The notes beneath the pieces were generated by a model. It was given only the letters and a program-made list of their open reading frames with translations. It searched no databases and was not told the DNA's origin. The translations under genes were made by a program, and so were the position numbers. This document shows positions 1-7,682 of a stretch of 64,000 nucleotides of DNA, in pieces. Numbering within the stretch: position 1 is the stretch's first letter; the number at the start of each line of letters is the position of its first letter. This stretch comes from Chloroflexota bacterium (GTDB lineage Bacteria > Chloroflexota > Anaerolineae > Anaerolineales > Anaerolineaceae), in contig JAEKNU010000003.1 of NCBI GenBank assembly GCA_016838895.1, positions 62,001 through 126,000 of the forward strand. The letters run 5' to 3'.

Positions 1-29
1 TCTACATAATTTTTAATTCTGTTTTCCAT
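1..29 (-). CDS. Start of a gene downstream of PadR (partial)
   Basis: Reading from 29 leftwards there is an ATG followed by an open frame giving MENRIKNYV before the window ends. It starts 11 bases after the stop of the PadR gene and has a purine-rich stretch (AAGGGA) upstream, so the two are probably cotranscribed. Genes in this position after a small PadR regulator often encode DUF1700/DUF1129-like or 'permease prefix' membrane proteins whose N-termini look like this, but nine residues are too few to assign a family. Confidence 0.5.
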
Positions 30-40
30 CGTTTTCCCTT

Positions 41-367
41 TTACAACAATTTATCTATGATCTGTTTGGTGAATGCCCAATCCAGTTTATTTTGATCCAA
101 AATACTCACGCCCAAAGGTGTAATCCGATAATATTTTCTCCTGCCACCCTGGGTTTCATCCCCCCAATAGGATGAAATACACTCGTCTTGCTCTAGCCGC
201 CTATAACTTGAATAGAGCGTGGCCTCTTTGAGTTCGTACAATCCATCACTCTTTTCAACGATCTTCTTGAAGATTTCATAACCATAACTATCTCCCGCAT
301 TCAATATGCTTAAGACAATCGTATCCGTGTGACCTCTAAGTAAATCCGAAGATATTTTTCCGTCCAA
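41..367 (-). CDS. PadR family transcriptional regulator
   Basis: A 108-residue winged-helix repressor of the short PadR type. The N-terminal helix-turn-helix region (HTDTIVLSILNAGDSYGYEI) leads into the wing (EQDECISSYWGDETQGGRRKYYRIT), and the C-terminal helix (DQNKLDWAFTKQIIDKLL) is the usual dimerisation helix. I chose the TTG at 367 because GGAGGT lies seven bases upstream; an upstream TTG at 388 would place that ribosome binding site inside the coding sequence. Family members sense small molecules and usually repress their own operon. The gene is followed at once by another gene running off the window edge, which is presumably its cotranscribed target. An inverted repeat just upstream is a plausible autoregulatory operator. 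Confidence 0.88.
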   Translation of the reverse strand: MDGKISSDLLRGHTDTIVLSILNAGDSYGYEIFKKIVEKSDGLYELKEATLYSSYRRLEQDECISSYWGDETQGGRRKYYRITPLGVSILDQNKLDWAFTKQIIDKLL

Positions 368-387
368 ATGCCTGTACCTCCATAACA

Positions 388-409
388 ATAGTATATATCA
401 TATTACTAT
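388..409. promoter_or_regulatory. Inverted repeat upstream of padR, candidate operator
   Basis: ATAGTA (388-393) and TACTAT (404-409) are perfect inverted arms around an AT-rich centre. The repeat lies about 20 bases upstream of the TTG start of the PadR gene. PadR proteins bind interrupted palindromes of this size in their own promoters, so an autoregulatory operator is a reasonable inference. AT-rich DNA can give such arms by chance. Confidence 0.4.
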
Positions 410-457
410 GTCTGTCAATGTAATATTATTATCATAGTTATATGTCTGTTAAATAGG

Positions 458-494
458 AGACCCTAAGGGTTTATAAAAAAAAACCTTAGGGTCT
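458..494. terminator. Hairpin between phzF-like gene and padR
   Basis: AGACCCTAAGG (458-468) is the exact reverse complement of CCTTAGGGTCT (484-494), with an A-rich loop. It lies 24 bases beyond the stop of the minus-strand PhzF gene. The 11-bp stem suits a transcription terminator, although no clear U-tract follows on the minus strand. Confidence 0.5.
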
Positions 495-518
495 TAACGA
501 GGCAAAACTTGTTAAATA

Positions 519-1397
519 CTACAATAAATATTCCCCAATAATTCTTTCCGTTGCACTACCCCCAAACAAAACCTTCCCATTCTCTGCAGCCAGCCGTACA
601 GTATTAAAAACCATGTCTTCACTGCCTTGCTCTACGGAAATCTGTTTTCCATTCCACAATTTGTTTTTCAGTAAATAATTGCCAAAAGCACTATTGCCTG
701 ATCCAGTGGCTGGATCTTCCAAATAACCAAAACGTGCTGCAAAGACGCGCGTATGCGCGAAATGCGTTTTGTCCTGCACTTGCATGCAGAAGATCAAGAC
801 AATATCAATATCATGTTGTTCACAGAACCCTTTCACCGCTTCCTGGTCCGGATAAACACTGATCTCATCCTCTAGCGCTTCTATCGGTACGATCAAGGTT
901 GCCAACCCGGCATTGATACAGTCCAGCGGCAGATCTGTGGATATTTTCGCCGCAGCTAATCCAAGTTGATCAGCGATTTCCGCTCTGGTCAGGGATGTGC
1001 CCAAATGCTGCGCTTGCGGCGCTGAGATATAAACCGCATCTTCTTTCCCAATACGATTCGTCACGGTTAACACACCCTTGCGGCGCGTTACGATCTCAAT
1101 TTCAGGTTGTGCCATCAACGCAGCAGACTGTTTGATCAGGCTGTACATGCAGGCGATGGTGCCGTGTCCGCAGAAATCCACTTCGCACTCAGAGGAATAA
1201 TACGTCAGATGAATTTTTCCGGGCGTTTGTTTGCAATATACCATCTCGGAGACAAAGCCTTTATGCTGCTGGGCAATCAAGAGCATCTCTTCATCGGTCA
1301 ACACCTGCCGTTCATTCAAAAAAATACAGGCAGCCGGATTGCCTAACGACGCCCCGCTGGTGAAGGCATCAATTTTCTTGTACGCGTATCTTCTCAT
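519..1397 (-). CDS. PhzF family isomerase-like protein
   Basis: A 292-residue protein with the two-lobed diaminopimelate-epimerase-like fold of the PhzF family. Visible signatures are GNPAAC near residue 19, a Glu in the FVSEMVY segment that matches the family's catalytic acid, CGHGT near residue 77 and DPATGSGN near residue 228. Characterised relatives include phenazine-pathway isomerase PhzF and trans-3-hydroxyproline-type epimerases, but most members have unknown substrates and no phenazine genes are nearby. The ATG at 1397 has GGAAG eight bases upstream. A VOC-family gene ends 22 bases upstream on the same strand, so the two form a small operon. The substrate cannot be read from the sequence. 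Confidence 0.92.
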   Translation of the reverse strand: MRRYAYKKIDAFTSGASLGNPAACIFLNERQVLTDEEMLLIAQQHKGFVSEMVYCKQTPGKIHLTYYSSECEVDFCGHGTIACMYSLIKQSAALMAQPEIEIVTRRKGVLTVTNRIGKEDAVYISAPQAQHLGTSLTRAEIADQLGLAAAKISTDLPLDCINAGLATLIVPIEALEDEISVYPDQEAVKGFCEQHDIDIVLIFCMQVQDKTHFAHTRVFAARFGYLEDPATGSGNSAFGNYLLKNKLWNGKQISVEQGSEDMVFNTVRLAAENGKVLFGGSATERIIGEYLL

Positions 1398-1419
1398 CTT
1401 TGCTTCCAGTTTAGCCTAC

Positions 1420-1872
1420 TCATTTTTTCCGATTTTGCAATTCCACAATATTGCCTTCCGGATCACAAGCATACACAACCGTCAACAGGCTGCCATCCGC
1501 ATAGCGTTGTGAAACCAGATCACCATATTGGCTGCCGCCATTTTCCAGTAGTTTATTCAACATGGCCTGCACATCATCCACATGAAAGGCAAGGTGTCCG
1601 TATCCCAGGCGATTGATCGTTTTCGCAGCGTCAGCCGTATCCTCAGGATCATAAGAGAAGATTTCCAGGGTCGGTCCCATTTCATAACCCGGCAATTCCA
1701 GATGCGCACCTTTGATGCTGCAGCCATCAAAATTAGTTAATCGGTCAATCCACTTCCCGGATAGATCCCGTTCTGGCAATACCAACTTACAACCAAAGAC
1801 CTGCACATAAAATTCCGCCAGGCTGCGCCAATCTTTGGCGATGATATTAGTATGTGTGTAACGAATACTCAT
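1420..1872 (-). CDS. VOC superfamily (glyoxalase/bleomycin-resistance-like) protein
   Basis: A 150-residue protein built from two beta-alpha-beta-beta-beta modules: YTHTNIIAKDWRSLAEFYVQ opens the first, and GYGHLAFHVDDVQAMLNKL opens the second, ending with DPEGNIVELQ. Those segments carry the His and Glu residues that bind a divalent metal in VOC enzymes (His near residue 6, His in HLAFHV, Glu in NIVELQ). The length is typical of single-chain VOC proteins that dimerise. The ATG at 1872 follows a strong GGGAGGT site. It is the first gene of a two-gene operon with the phzF-like gene. The family covers isomerases, dioxygenases and drug-binding proteins, so the activity stays open. Confidence 0.9.
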   Translation of the reverse strand: MSIRYTHTNIIAKDWRSLAEFYVQVFGCKLVLPERDLSGKWIDRLTNFDGCSIKGAHLELPGYEMGPTLEIFSYDPEDTADAAKTINRLGYGHLAFHVDDVQAMLNKLLENGGSQYGDLVSQRYADGSLLTVVYACDPEGNIVELQNRKK

Positions 1873-2040
1873 TTTCCACCTCCCAAATGATTTGCGCCCT
1901 TTCAGAATCCAATGGCATGGATTAAGATAGAGCCTATCAAAAAAGCTTCTATAGTCATATCACAAAAGCACAATTATTTACAATTCTTTTGCTGTTCTTA
2001 CGATTATGATGGATTTATCAACGTTTCAAGGAGTTAAAAC

Positions 2041-2424
2041 ATGAACACAGGAAAAGCATTTGAAAACGGATTCGTCATTACTAAAGACGAAATAACCAAA
2101 GCAGAACAGATTGATTTTACACCGCACGCCAAATTCAAGGGTGTGTATCTAAAACATTTGGTAACCGGTGCCATGACAGGCCAACAGGTCAGCAGCCACC
2201 TGGTCAAAGTGGAGCCCAACTGTGTGCTGGATAACCACATCCATGAAAACAATCTCGAAATTCACGAAGTCATCGCCGGCAGCGCCAAAGCCATCGTCGG
2301 GAATCAGGAAGTCGATTACCTGCCCGGCACGATTGGTATTCTGCCTGCCGGTGTACCGCATAGGATTGTAGCTAGTGATGAAGGTGTGTATATACTGGCC
2401 AAGTTTACGCCGGCATTGGTGTAA
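2041..2424 (+). CDS. Cupin domain protein
   Basis: A 127-residue single-domain cupin. Motif 1 is recognisable in HIHENNLEIHEVIAGSA (metal-ligand His residues and Glu), and motif 2 in PGTIGILPAGVPHRI, spaced as in the family. The ATG has AAGGAG eight bases upstream. It may be a small metalloenzyme or a ligand-binding protein; nothing in the context gives a substrate. It converges on a damaged AraC/GyrI-type regulator copy. A 24-base remnant of a second copy of this gene's 3' end survives at 5919-5942, next to the intact regulator. Confidence 0.88.
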   Translation: MNTGKAFENGFVITKDEITKAEQIDFTPHAKFKGVYLKHLVTGAMTGQQVSSHLVKVEPNCVLDNHIHENNLEIHEVIAGSAKAIVGNQEVDYLPGTIGILPAGVPHRIVASDEGVYILAKFTPALV

Positions 2425-2433
2425 ACAAAAAAA

Positions 2434-2471
2434 ATTCTGTAGGGACAATTCATGAATTGTCTCTACAGAAT
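2434..2471. repeat. Palindromic repeat, copy 1
   Basis: A 38-base near-perfect palindrome centred on TTCATGAA; the left arm begins ATTCTGTAGGGACAATTC and the right arm returns with a single mismatch. A related palindrome with GTGGCGATTCATGAATCGCC lies at 6028-6055. Short palindromes of this type, with a conserved ATTCATGAAT core flanked by GTAGGG-like arms, occur as scattered intergenic repeats in several bacterial groups. Here it may also serve as a terminator between the converging cupin and regulator genes. Confidence 0.7.
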
Positions 2472-2496
2472 GATGATTTATTCCTACATTTTTACC

Positions 2497-3265
2497 TCAC
2501 CTCTTCTTCCCAATCGGAATCCTAATCTCGCAGAACAGATCCTCGCGCTCCTTCTCCGCCGGATAGAATTCAAAATCGACCTCATCCAGCATATCATAGC
2601 CCGAGCCTGGAAGGAATTCCCCGAAAATCTTTTTCCAGGTTTCCCGGACGCACTCAGCATCCTTGCCATAGCAAGGGAACACGCCCCACAAAGTGGGCTT
2701 CACTTCCCAAAGCCGATACCCATCCGGCACGGCGTCCCCATCATACTGCACACCGATGCCGTAGGCAAAGGTGTCAATCTCCTTGGATAACGCTGCACAA
2801 GCGCCGTAAATATCATCGGATGCTGCCATTTTCTTGAGTTCCGGTATCAATCCGGCTTCAATATTCTCTTCCCAAAAATCGGGAATGTCATGATTCGTGT
2901 CATCATTGACAATTTCATTCTTGAATTGTCTGGTTTTCGCAATTAATTTAAACGGCTCTCTTTCAACAATCTTGTATTCCATCAATACACCACCTTCAAT
3001 ACTAAGTTTTAGGATGAGGCGATTGTACAATGTGAGTTACATGCCGGACCTTCGCGCAGCACTGGGTGCAATGCTATGAAAACGTGAGAACGCTTTGCTG
3101 AAACTTTCCGGGGAATCATAGCCATATTTCAGGGCAATATCAATCACTTTTTCTTCCGAGAGCACCAGTTCCTGACCCACCAGGGACAACCTGCGGTTGC
3201 GTATATACTCTGTAATGGTCATCCCGGTGATCATGCTGAACAGACGATGAAAATGATACCGGGAT
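2497..3265 (-). pseudogene. Broken copy of AraC/GyrI-like regulator
   Basis: This stretch is almost identical to 6064-6830, which encodes the intact 288-residue regulator. Three things break it. The first 35 or so codons (start and first HTH helices) are missing, because similarity stops near 3265. A codon pair that reads Glu-Gln in the intact copy reads Met-stop here (TAA at about 3034). Upstream sequence is unrelated. The C-terminal GyrI-like effector-binding domain (from MEYKIVEREPF, start about 2982) is intact and has AGGTGGT upstream, so a free ligand-binding domain of about 160 residues could still be made. No full regulator can be. Very few substitutions separate the copies, which indicates a recent duplication. 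Confidence 0.85.
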
Positions 3266-3472
3266 AGAGGCGTAACCTCACAATTTATTGTGTGTTCAGT
3301 GGGGATTGGGGATGATCCCCAACAAGCAGCTTTGCCAAAATCCCGCAAGGGAGTTTTGAGTAAAATCGCAAGGTGTGTACCACCTTGCCCTGCTTGCCGG
3401 TTAACGGGAACAACGAAATAGCACAATATAGCGACCATAAAGTATTGTGAATCTGAGAATAGACTCCCTCTT
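3266..3472. other. Unexplained sequence fused to the broken regulator copy
   Basis: About 200 bases between the point where the duplicated regulator sequence ends (near 3265) and the stop of the WYL regulator. The frame upstream of the broken copy is open to about 3438, but it reads as low-similarity filler rather than a helix-turn-helix start. I recognise no inverted-repeat ends, transposase fragment or RNA. It probably marks the rearrangement junction. Confidence 0.4.
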
Positions 3473-4405
3473 CTAATTTTCGTATAAGGTAGCTATATCA
3501 TGTATTCTACGCTTCATTTCTGTGCGAATATGGTTCGGCTCTAAACACTCGCATTTATCCCCAAAACTGAAAAGAATATAGTAGTAGTATTCGTTCTCTA
3601 TGAAAGGAAAATGAACAATGTAATGTTCATTGCCGTCAGGCGTAAAGTGTTCATAATTGCAATAATCAAGGACCCTGTCCATGACAGATTTATGAATACG
3701 AATTTTTATTTTTTTCTGCATCGTTTCCACAATATCAGTAAAATCCAACTGCGGTTTTTGATAATCTCGTGGCGTAAATAATTCCTCTTTTATTTGTAGG
3801 TTTGATATGCGAGATATTTTGAATAAGCGAAAATCATTTCTTTTATGGCAATACCCTTGCCAATACCAATGGCTATTTTTCAATACAAGCTGATACGGCT
3901 CGGCTGTTCGTGCGGTTTTATTTCCGTAGCGGTCTGCATATTCAAACGAAAGTAGCTTGCTTTCCTGCATAGCTGTTTTGATCATTTCTAAATAGGGTTG
4001 TATGTTCCTGTTGCCTATCCACGGACTTAAATCTATAACGATTTGATTTGCTTTTAATTCAATGTCTTTCGCTTTGTCGGCCGGGATAAAACTCTTGACT
4101 TTCGCAAGGGCGTTTACCAGTTCATTGCCTCGTATCATGTTGGAAAGACTGGAAAGCCCCATCAAGATAGCGGAAAGGTCAGCAGTCGAAAAAACCTTTC
4201 TATCCACCTTGTATTCCTGCATGATTTCAAAGCCGCCGCCAACTCCCGATGTTGAGCGAACAGGAATACCCGCCATGTTGATCGTGTCTATGTCGCGGTA
4301 AATTGTGCGGGGTGAAACTTCAAACATATCTGCTAACTCCTGTGCGCCTATACGCTTTTTATCAAGGAGTATCATAATAATACTAACAAGCCTGTTAACT
4401 TTCAA
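3473..4405 (-). CDS. WYL-domain transcriptional regulator (YafY/DeoR-type HTH)
   Basis: A 310-residue regulator. Residues 1-55 form a DeoR-like winged HTH (VSIIMILLDKKRIGAQELAD...SPRTIYRDIDTI). A WYL domain follows around residues 140-215, with the signature HWYWQGYCHKRNDFRLFK and the ISRI segment, and a WCX-type C-terminal extension ends the protein. WYL domains bind nucleotides or other ligands and tune DNA binding. I place the start at the TTG at 4405 because GGAAGG lies ten bases upstream; the open frame also has a TTG at 4423 without a site. It is divergent from the isochorismatase/DJ-1 gene pair that begins at 4526 and is the likely regulator of that pair. Confidence 0.9.
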   Translation of the reverse strand: MKVNRLVSIIMILLDKKRIGAQELADMFEVSPRTIYRDIDTINMAGIPVRSTSGVGGGFEIMQEYKVDRKVFSTADLSAILMGLSSLSNMIRGNELVNALAKVKSFIPADKAKDIELKANQIVIDLSPWIGNRNIQPYLEMIKTAMQESKLLSFEYADRYGNKTARTAEPYQLVLKNSHWYWQGYCHKRNDFRLFKISRISNLQIKEELFTPRDYQKPQLDFTDIVETMQKKIKIRIHKSVMDRVLDYCNYEHFTPDGNEHYIVHFPFIENEYYYYILFSFGDKCECLEPNHIRTEMKRRIHDIATLYEN

Positions 4406-4525
4406 CTGATAGCCGCCTTCCAAAATTTCATATTATCATTTTAGATTGTTGCCATACTGTTGTCAACAATCGCTGCATATAATAAAAAAGTAAATAAATT
4501 AATCTAACTATCGGAAGGAAACATT

Positions 4526-5047
4526 ATGCAGAAAAAAGCCTTGGTCATCATCGACATTCAAAATGACATCACAAAGAATTACAAGGATGTGATTGGCAAT
4601 ATCAATAAAGCTATTGATTGGGCAGTCAATAATAATATTCATGTTATTTATATAAGGCATGAAAATTTATCAGCCGGCACTAGGACTTTTAAACCCAACA
4701 CAGTTGGGGCTGAATTGGCTTCAGACTTGAAAATAGGTTCAAAAAATGTTTTTACAAAATACAAAGGAAACGCATTAAGCAGTGGAGAATTTACAGACTT
4801 TATTCGTAAAAATGAAATAAGTGATTTCTACATAGCAGGAGCAGATGCCATTGCTTGTGTTAAATCAACCTGTTACAACTTACGCAAAGCAAATTATGGC
4901 GTTAATGTCCTATCAGATTGCGTTACCAGCTATGATAAAAGGAAAATTGACGAAATGCTGCGCTATTATGAAAGTAAAGGCAGTAAAATCATTTGTTTAA
5001 ATGACTTGTTATCCAATTACATCTTTGAAGCACAAAAACATACCTGA
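4526..5047 (+). CDS. Isochorismatase-family cysteine hydrolase
   Basis: A 173-residue alpha/beta hydrolase of the isochorismatase-like superfamily (nicotinamidase, isochorismatase and related amidases). The catalytic triad can be placed: Asp in LVIIDIQND near residue 11, Lys in the FTKYKGNAL segment, and Cys in AIACVKST near residue 110. The usual cis-peptide position before the Cys segment is kept. The ATG has GGAAGGA upstream. The gene is divergent from a WYL regulator and precedes a DJ-1/PfpI gene by about 70 bases, suggesting a small inducible module, perhaps for breakdown or detoxification of an amide or reactive compound. The substrate is unknown. Confidence 0.87.
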   Translation: MQKKALVIIDIQNDITKNYKDVIGNINKAIDWAVNNNIHVIYIRHENLSAGTRTFKPNTVGAELASDLKIGSKNVFTKYKGNALSSGEFTDFIRKNEISDFYIAGADAIACVKSTCYNLRKANYGVNVLSDCVTSYDKRKIDEMLRYYESKGSKIICLNDLLSNYIFEAQKHT

Positions 5048-5056
5048 ACTCAGTCG

Positions 5057-5104
5057 ATGAAGAAGGCCGTCCAGGACTATGGCGGTGAATTAGAAACGCA
5101 ATGA
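5057..5104 (+). other. Possible 15-codon gene remnant
   Basis: Between the hydrolase and the DJ-1 gene a short frame reads MKKAVQDYGGELETQ and then stops. The composition is protein-like and it looks like the tail of a lost gene rather than a random ORF, but there is no ribosome binding site. It could equally be a chance frame in the intergenic leader. Confidence 0.2.
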
Positions 5105-5119
5105 AAATGGAGGAAATTT

Positions 5120-5752
5120 ATGTTTACAATCTATGTTTACGTTCTTGATACTTTAGCCGACTGGGAACTGGGGTATGTTATTTCGGAGCTGAATTCTGGT
5201 CGATTTTTCAAAAAGGGCGAGCAACGTGTATCGCTCAAAACGGTTAGTTATTCTAAAGAGCCAATCAATACAATGGGTGGGATGACAATAGTGCCCAATT
5301 GCTTAATGGATGATATTGTTGTGAGCGAAACAAGCATGTTGCTATTACCCGGCGCAGATACATGGAACGACCCAAAGCATGGCGCTATCATCGAAAAAGC
5401 CAGCGAATTTCTCTCTTTAGGTGCTACGGTGTGCGCAATCTGTGGGGCTACCGCTGCGCTTGCCAACTTTGGGTTATTGGATAAGCGTCCGCATACCAGT
5501 AATGGACCGGGATTTCTTGAAATGGTTTCTCCTGGTTATAAAGGGCAAAGTTTTTATATAGACAAGCCATCTGTAGCGGATAACAACCTTATTACTGCAA
5601 GTTCCACCGGAGCTTTGTTGTGGGCGAAACAAATTATTGAGCATTTAGGTATTTTTCAATCAAACACACTGGAATCTTGGTATGAATATTTTAGTACCGG
5701 TGAGCCTAAACATTTCTTTGACCTCATGCAAACTTTGCCATCTAGCAATTAA
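5120..5752 (+). CDS. DJ-1/PfpI family protein
   Basis: A 210-residue protein of the DJ-1/PfpI (class I glutamine-amidotransferase-like) superfamily. The nucleophile elbow is in VCAICGATAALAN near residue 107 (Cys in ICGA), preceded by the strand-loop LLLPGADTW. Members act as proteases, deglycases, isonitrile hydratases or chaperones. The order cysteine hydrolase then DJ-1 protein, with a divergent WYL regulator, recurs in bacteria as a stress or detoxification module. That functional reading is an inference. The ATG has GGAGG eight bases upstream. A hairpin at 5827 probably ends the transcript. Confidence 0.87.
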   Translation: MFTIYVYVLDTLADWELGYVISELNSGRFFKKGEQRVSLKTVSYSKEPINTMGGMTIVPNCLMDDIVVSETSMLLLPGADTWNDPKHGAIIEKASEFLSLGATVCAICGATAALANFGLLDKRPHTSNGPGFLEMVSPGYKGQSFYIDKPSVADNNLITASSTGALLWAKQIIEHLGIFQSNTLESWYEYFSTGEPKHFFDLMQTLPSSN

Positions 5753-5826
5753 AACTGATCCACCTTTGTCATAAACAGAATGGGGACATAGACCATATGC
5801 TTGTTGGCAAATTACGTTTTGACATC

Positions 5827-5870
5827 AAACGGCGGTTTTGCAATTAGAATCAAATCCGCCGTTTTATTTT
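5827..5870 (+). terminator. Rho-independent terminator after DJ-1 gene
   Basis: AAACGGCGG (5827-5835) pairs with CCGCCGTTT (5856-5864) and is followed by TATTTTTG. The hairpin lies about 75 bases beyond the DJ-1 gene and would end the hydrolase/DJ-1 transcript. Confidence 0.65.
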
Positions 5871-5918
5871 TGAATTGGTTTGCGGAGGGTGTTATTAAAT
5901 TTGCGCTTTTATATGGAT

Positions 5919-5942
5919 AAGGTGACACCGGCATTGGTGTAG
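5919..5942 (+). pseudogene. Remnant of a cupin gene 3' end
   Basis: AAG GTG ACA CCG GCA TTG GTG TAG encodes KVTPALV-stop. The cupin gene at 2041 ends with KFTPALV-stop, and 19 of 24 bases agree. It sits in the same position relative to the intact regulator as the cupin gene does to the broken copy. So the duplicated block once included at least the end of the cupin gene. No other part of the cupin is recognisable upstream. Confidence 0.6.
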
Positions 5943-6027
5943 AGCACAATGCAAACCTCACAGGGTTTTTTGAAAAAATCAATATTACTACCATTCAATC
6001 AATGACATCTGATATGTAACACAATCT

Positions 6028-6055
6028 CTAGTGGCGATTCATGAATCGCCGCTAC
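6028..6055. repeat. Palindromic repeat, copy 2
   Basis: GGCGATTC and GAATCGCC form the arms around an ATG centre, with outer arms TAG/CTA. It shares the ATTCATGAAT core with the palindrome at 2434-2471 and occupies the equivalent position at the 3' side of the regulator gene. Confidence 0.65.
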
Positions 6056-6831
6056 AGGTTAATTCACCTCTTCTTCTCAATCGGAATCCAAATCTCGCAG
6101 AACAGATCCTCACGCTCCTTCTCCGCCGGATAGAATTCAAAATCGACCTCATCCAGCATATCATAGCCCGAGCCCGGAAGGAATTCCCCGAAAATCTTTT
6201 TCCAGGTTTCCCGGACGCACTCAGCATCCTTGCCATAGCAAGGGAACACGCCCCACAAAGTGGGCTTCACTTCCCAAAGCCGATACCCATCCGGCACGGC
6301 GTCCCCATCATACTGCACACCGATGCCGTAGGCAAAGGTGTCAATCTCCTTGGATAACGCTGCACAAGCGCCGTAAATATCATCGGATGCTGCCATTTTC
6401 TTGAGTTCCGGTATCAATCCGGCTTCAATATTCTCTTCCCAAAAATCGGGAATGTCATGATTCGTGTCATCATTGACAATTTCATTCTTGAATTGTCTGG
6501 TTTTCGCAATTAATTTAAACGGCTCTCTTTCAACAATCTTGTATTCCATCAATACACCACCTTCAATACTAAGTTTTAGGATGAGGCGATTGTACAATGT
6601 GAGTTGCTCGCCGGACCTTCGCGCAGCACTGGGCGCAATGCTATGAAAACGTGAGAACGCTTTGCTGAAACTTTCCGGGGAATCATAGCCGTACTTCAGG
6701 GCAATATCAATCACTTTTTCTTCCGAGAGCACCAGTTCCTGACCCGCCAGGGACAACCGGCGGTTGCGTATATACTCTGTAATGGTCATTCCGGTGATCA
6801 TGCTAAACAAGCGATGAAAATGAAACCCGGA
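6051..6831. repeat. Direct duplicate of 2484-3265
   Basis: About 780 bases here are nearly identical, in the same orientation, to 2484-3265. Differences are scattered substitutions. The copies are about 3.6 kb apart, with the WYL, hydrolase and DJ-1 genes between them. Recombination between these direct repeats would delete that interval. Confidence 0.9.
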
Positions 6832-6930
6832 TAGATTTACCTGCCGTGAGACATCCATATAATTGATATCCTCAAGCAAGTGCTGCTCCATATATTCGAT
6901 TGCGCTTTGAATCGCGGTAATGCTGTCCAT
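6064..6930 (-). CDS. AraC-family regulator with GyrI-like effector domain
   Basis: A 288-residue regulator. Residues 1-105 hold two AraC-type helix-turn-helix motifs (the first in NYMDVSRQVNLSGFHFHRLF, the second in VIDIALKYGYDSPESFSKAF). Residues 128-288 form a GyrI-like/SOUL-type effector-binding domain starting MEYKIVEREPF. This is the Rob/BmrR-like layout of regulators that sense amphipathic compounds. The ATG at 6930 has GAGGC eight bases upstream. It is the intact partner of the broken copy at 2497-3265. No obvious target gene adjoins it; a divergent or distant efflux or enzyme gene would be expected. Confidence 0.92.
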   Translation of the reverse strand: MDSITAIQSAIEYMEQHLLEDINYMDVSRQVNLSGFHFHRLFSMITGMTITEYIRNRRLSLAGQELVLSEEKVIDIALKYGYDSPESFSKAFSRFHSIAPSAARRSGEQLTLYNRLILKLSIEGGVLMEYKIVEREPFKLIAKTRQFKNEIVNDDTNHDIPDFWEENIEAGLIPELKKMAASDDIYGACAALSKEIDTFAYGIGVQYDGDAVPDGYRLWEVKPTLWGVFPCYGKDAECVRETWKKIFGEFLPGSGYDMLDEVDFEFYPAEKEREDLFCEIWIPIEKKR

Positions 6931-6981
6931 TGTTTCGCCTCAACTTCACTCAGTATACGAGGTTGATTTAATTTAAGCCTG

Positions 6982-7007
6982 ACCTGCCTTGCTCAATATT
7001 GGCAGGT
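6982..7007 (-). terminator. Hairpin after PadR gene
   Basis: ACCTGCC (6982-6988) pairs with GGCAGGT (7001-7007). It lies 14 bases past the stop of the minus-strand PadR gene. No U-tract follows, so termination is uncertain. Confidence 0.35.
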
Positions 7008-7020
7008 GACAAAATCAATA

Positions 7021-7554
7021 TCATTTTTCCAGCTCATCCAGCAACTGCTGAAACCATTCTTTTCCATTGCGATGTGCCATGACACCATAATCAAGCGTTT
7101 TAAACTGGAAATCGAAAATTTTTCTGGCTTCATCATCCAATTCAATCTGTGCCAACGATTCTGATAATTGCTCCAACTCCGATTCAACCGCTGCTACAGT
7201 TTGAACAATATTTTGCAGGATTTTCTTCTTTTCATCAATGGATTCAACAAGCCCTAAAAAGAACACCTTGGATAAAGCCACTTCCTCCATTTTATTTGTT
7301 GGAAGATCATTGTGCATCCATTGCATAAAATGAGTTATCCCCTTTTTGTTAATATGATAAATCTTTTTATTACGACCATTTTCAACCGTTTCATGAAATT
7401 CAATTTCATCTAGTTTCAATAGCTTTTTTAATGCACTTAATAAACTACCATAGCTGGCACTATAGATCAGGGATAACCCTGAATTAAACGCCTGATTCAA
7501 TTGATAAACGGTCAGGTCTTGAATCATTAACAAACCCAGCACCACATATTCCAT
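7021..7554 (-). CDS. PadR family regulator with C-terminal coiled domain
   Basis: A 177-residue two-domain PadR protein. Residues 1-80 form the winged helix (VVLGLLMIQDLTVYQLNQAF... GRNKKIYHINKKG). Residues 90-177 form the helical C-terminal dimerisation domain (Vir_act_alpha_C type), rich in Glu and Lys. The ATG has AGGAG upstream. It is divergent from the class C beta-lactamase-like gene at 7683, and the AT-rich space between the two starts contains two AGTAATATAT elements (about 7583 and 7658) that could be operator sites. Most likely it represses itself and that hydrolase. Confidence 0.88.
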   Translation of the reverse strand: MEYVVLGLLMIQDLTVYQLNQAFNSGLSLIYSASYGSLLSALKKLLKLDEIEFHETVENGRNKKIYHINKKGITHFMQWMHNDLPTNKMEEVALSKVFFLGLVESIDEKKKILQNIVQTVAAVESELEQLSESLAQIELDDEARKIFDFQFKTLDYGVMAHRNGKEWFQQLLDELEK

Positions 7555-7682
7555 TAAATGCTCCTGTGAAATGTTTCCTTAATAGTAATATATCTTTTCG
7601 AAATATTCAACATTGACATTCGCAACTTTTTATATTACGATTCGTTATATTATTATAAGTAATATATAAAAGGAGATCTATA

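Noticed and set aside
1107..1512. Plus-strand frames opposite phzF and VOC genes
   Set aside because: Shadows of clear minus-strand coding sequences without sites or domains.
3037..3438. 133-residue frame ending in an AraC-type HTH as a separate gene
   Set aside because: Its first 57 residues are not HTH-like and come from the rearranged junction; it is the truncated N-terminal part of the broken regulator copy.
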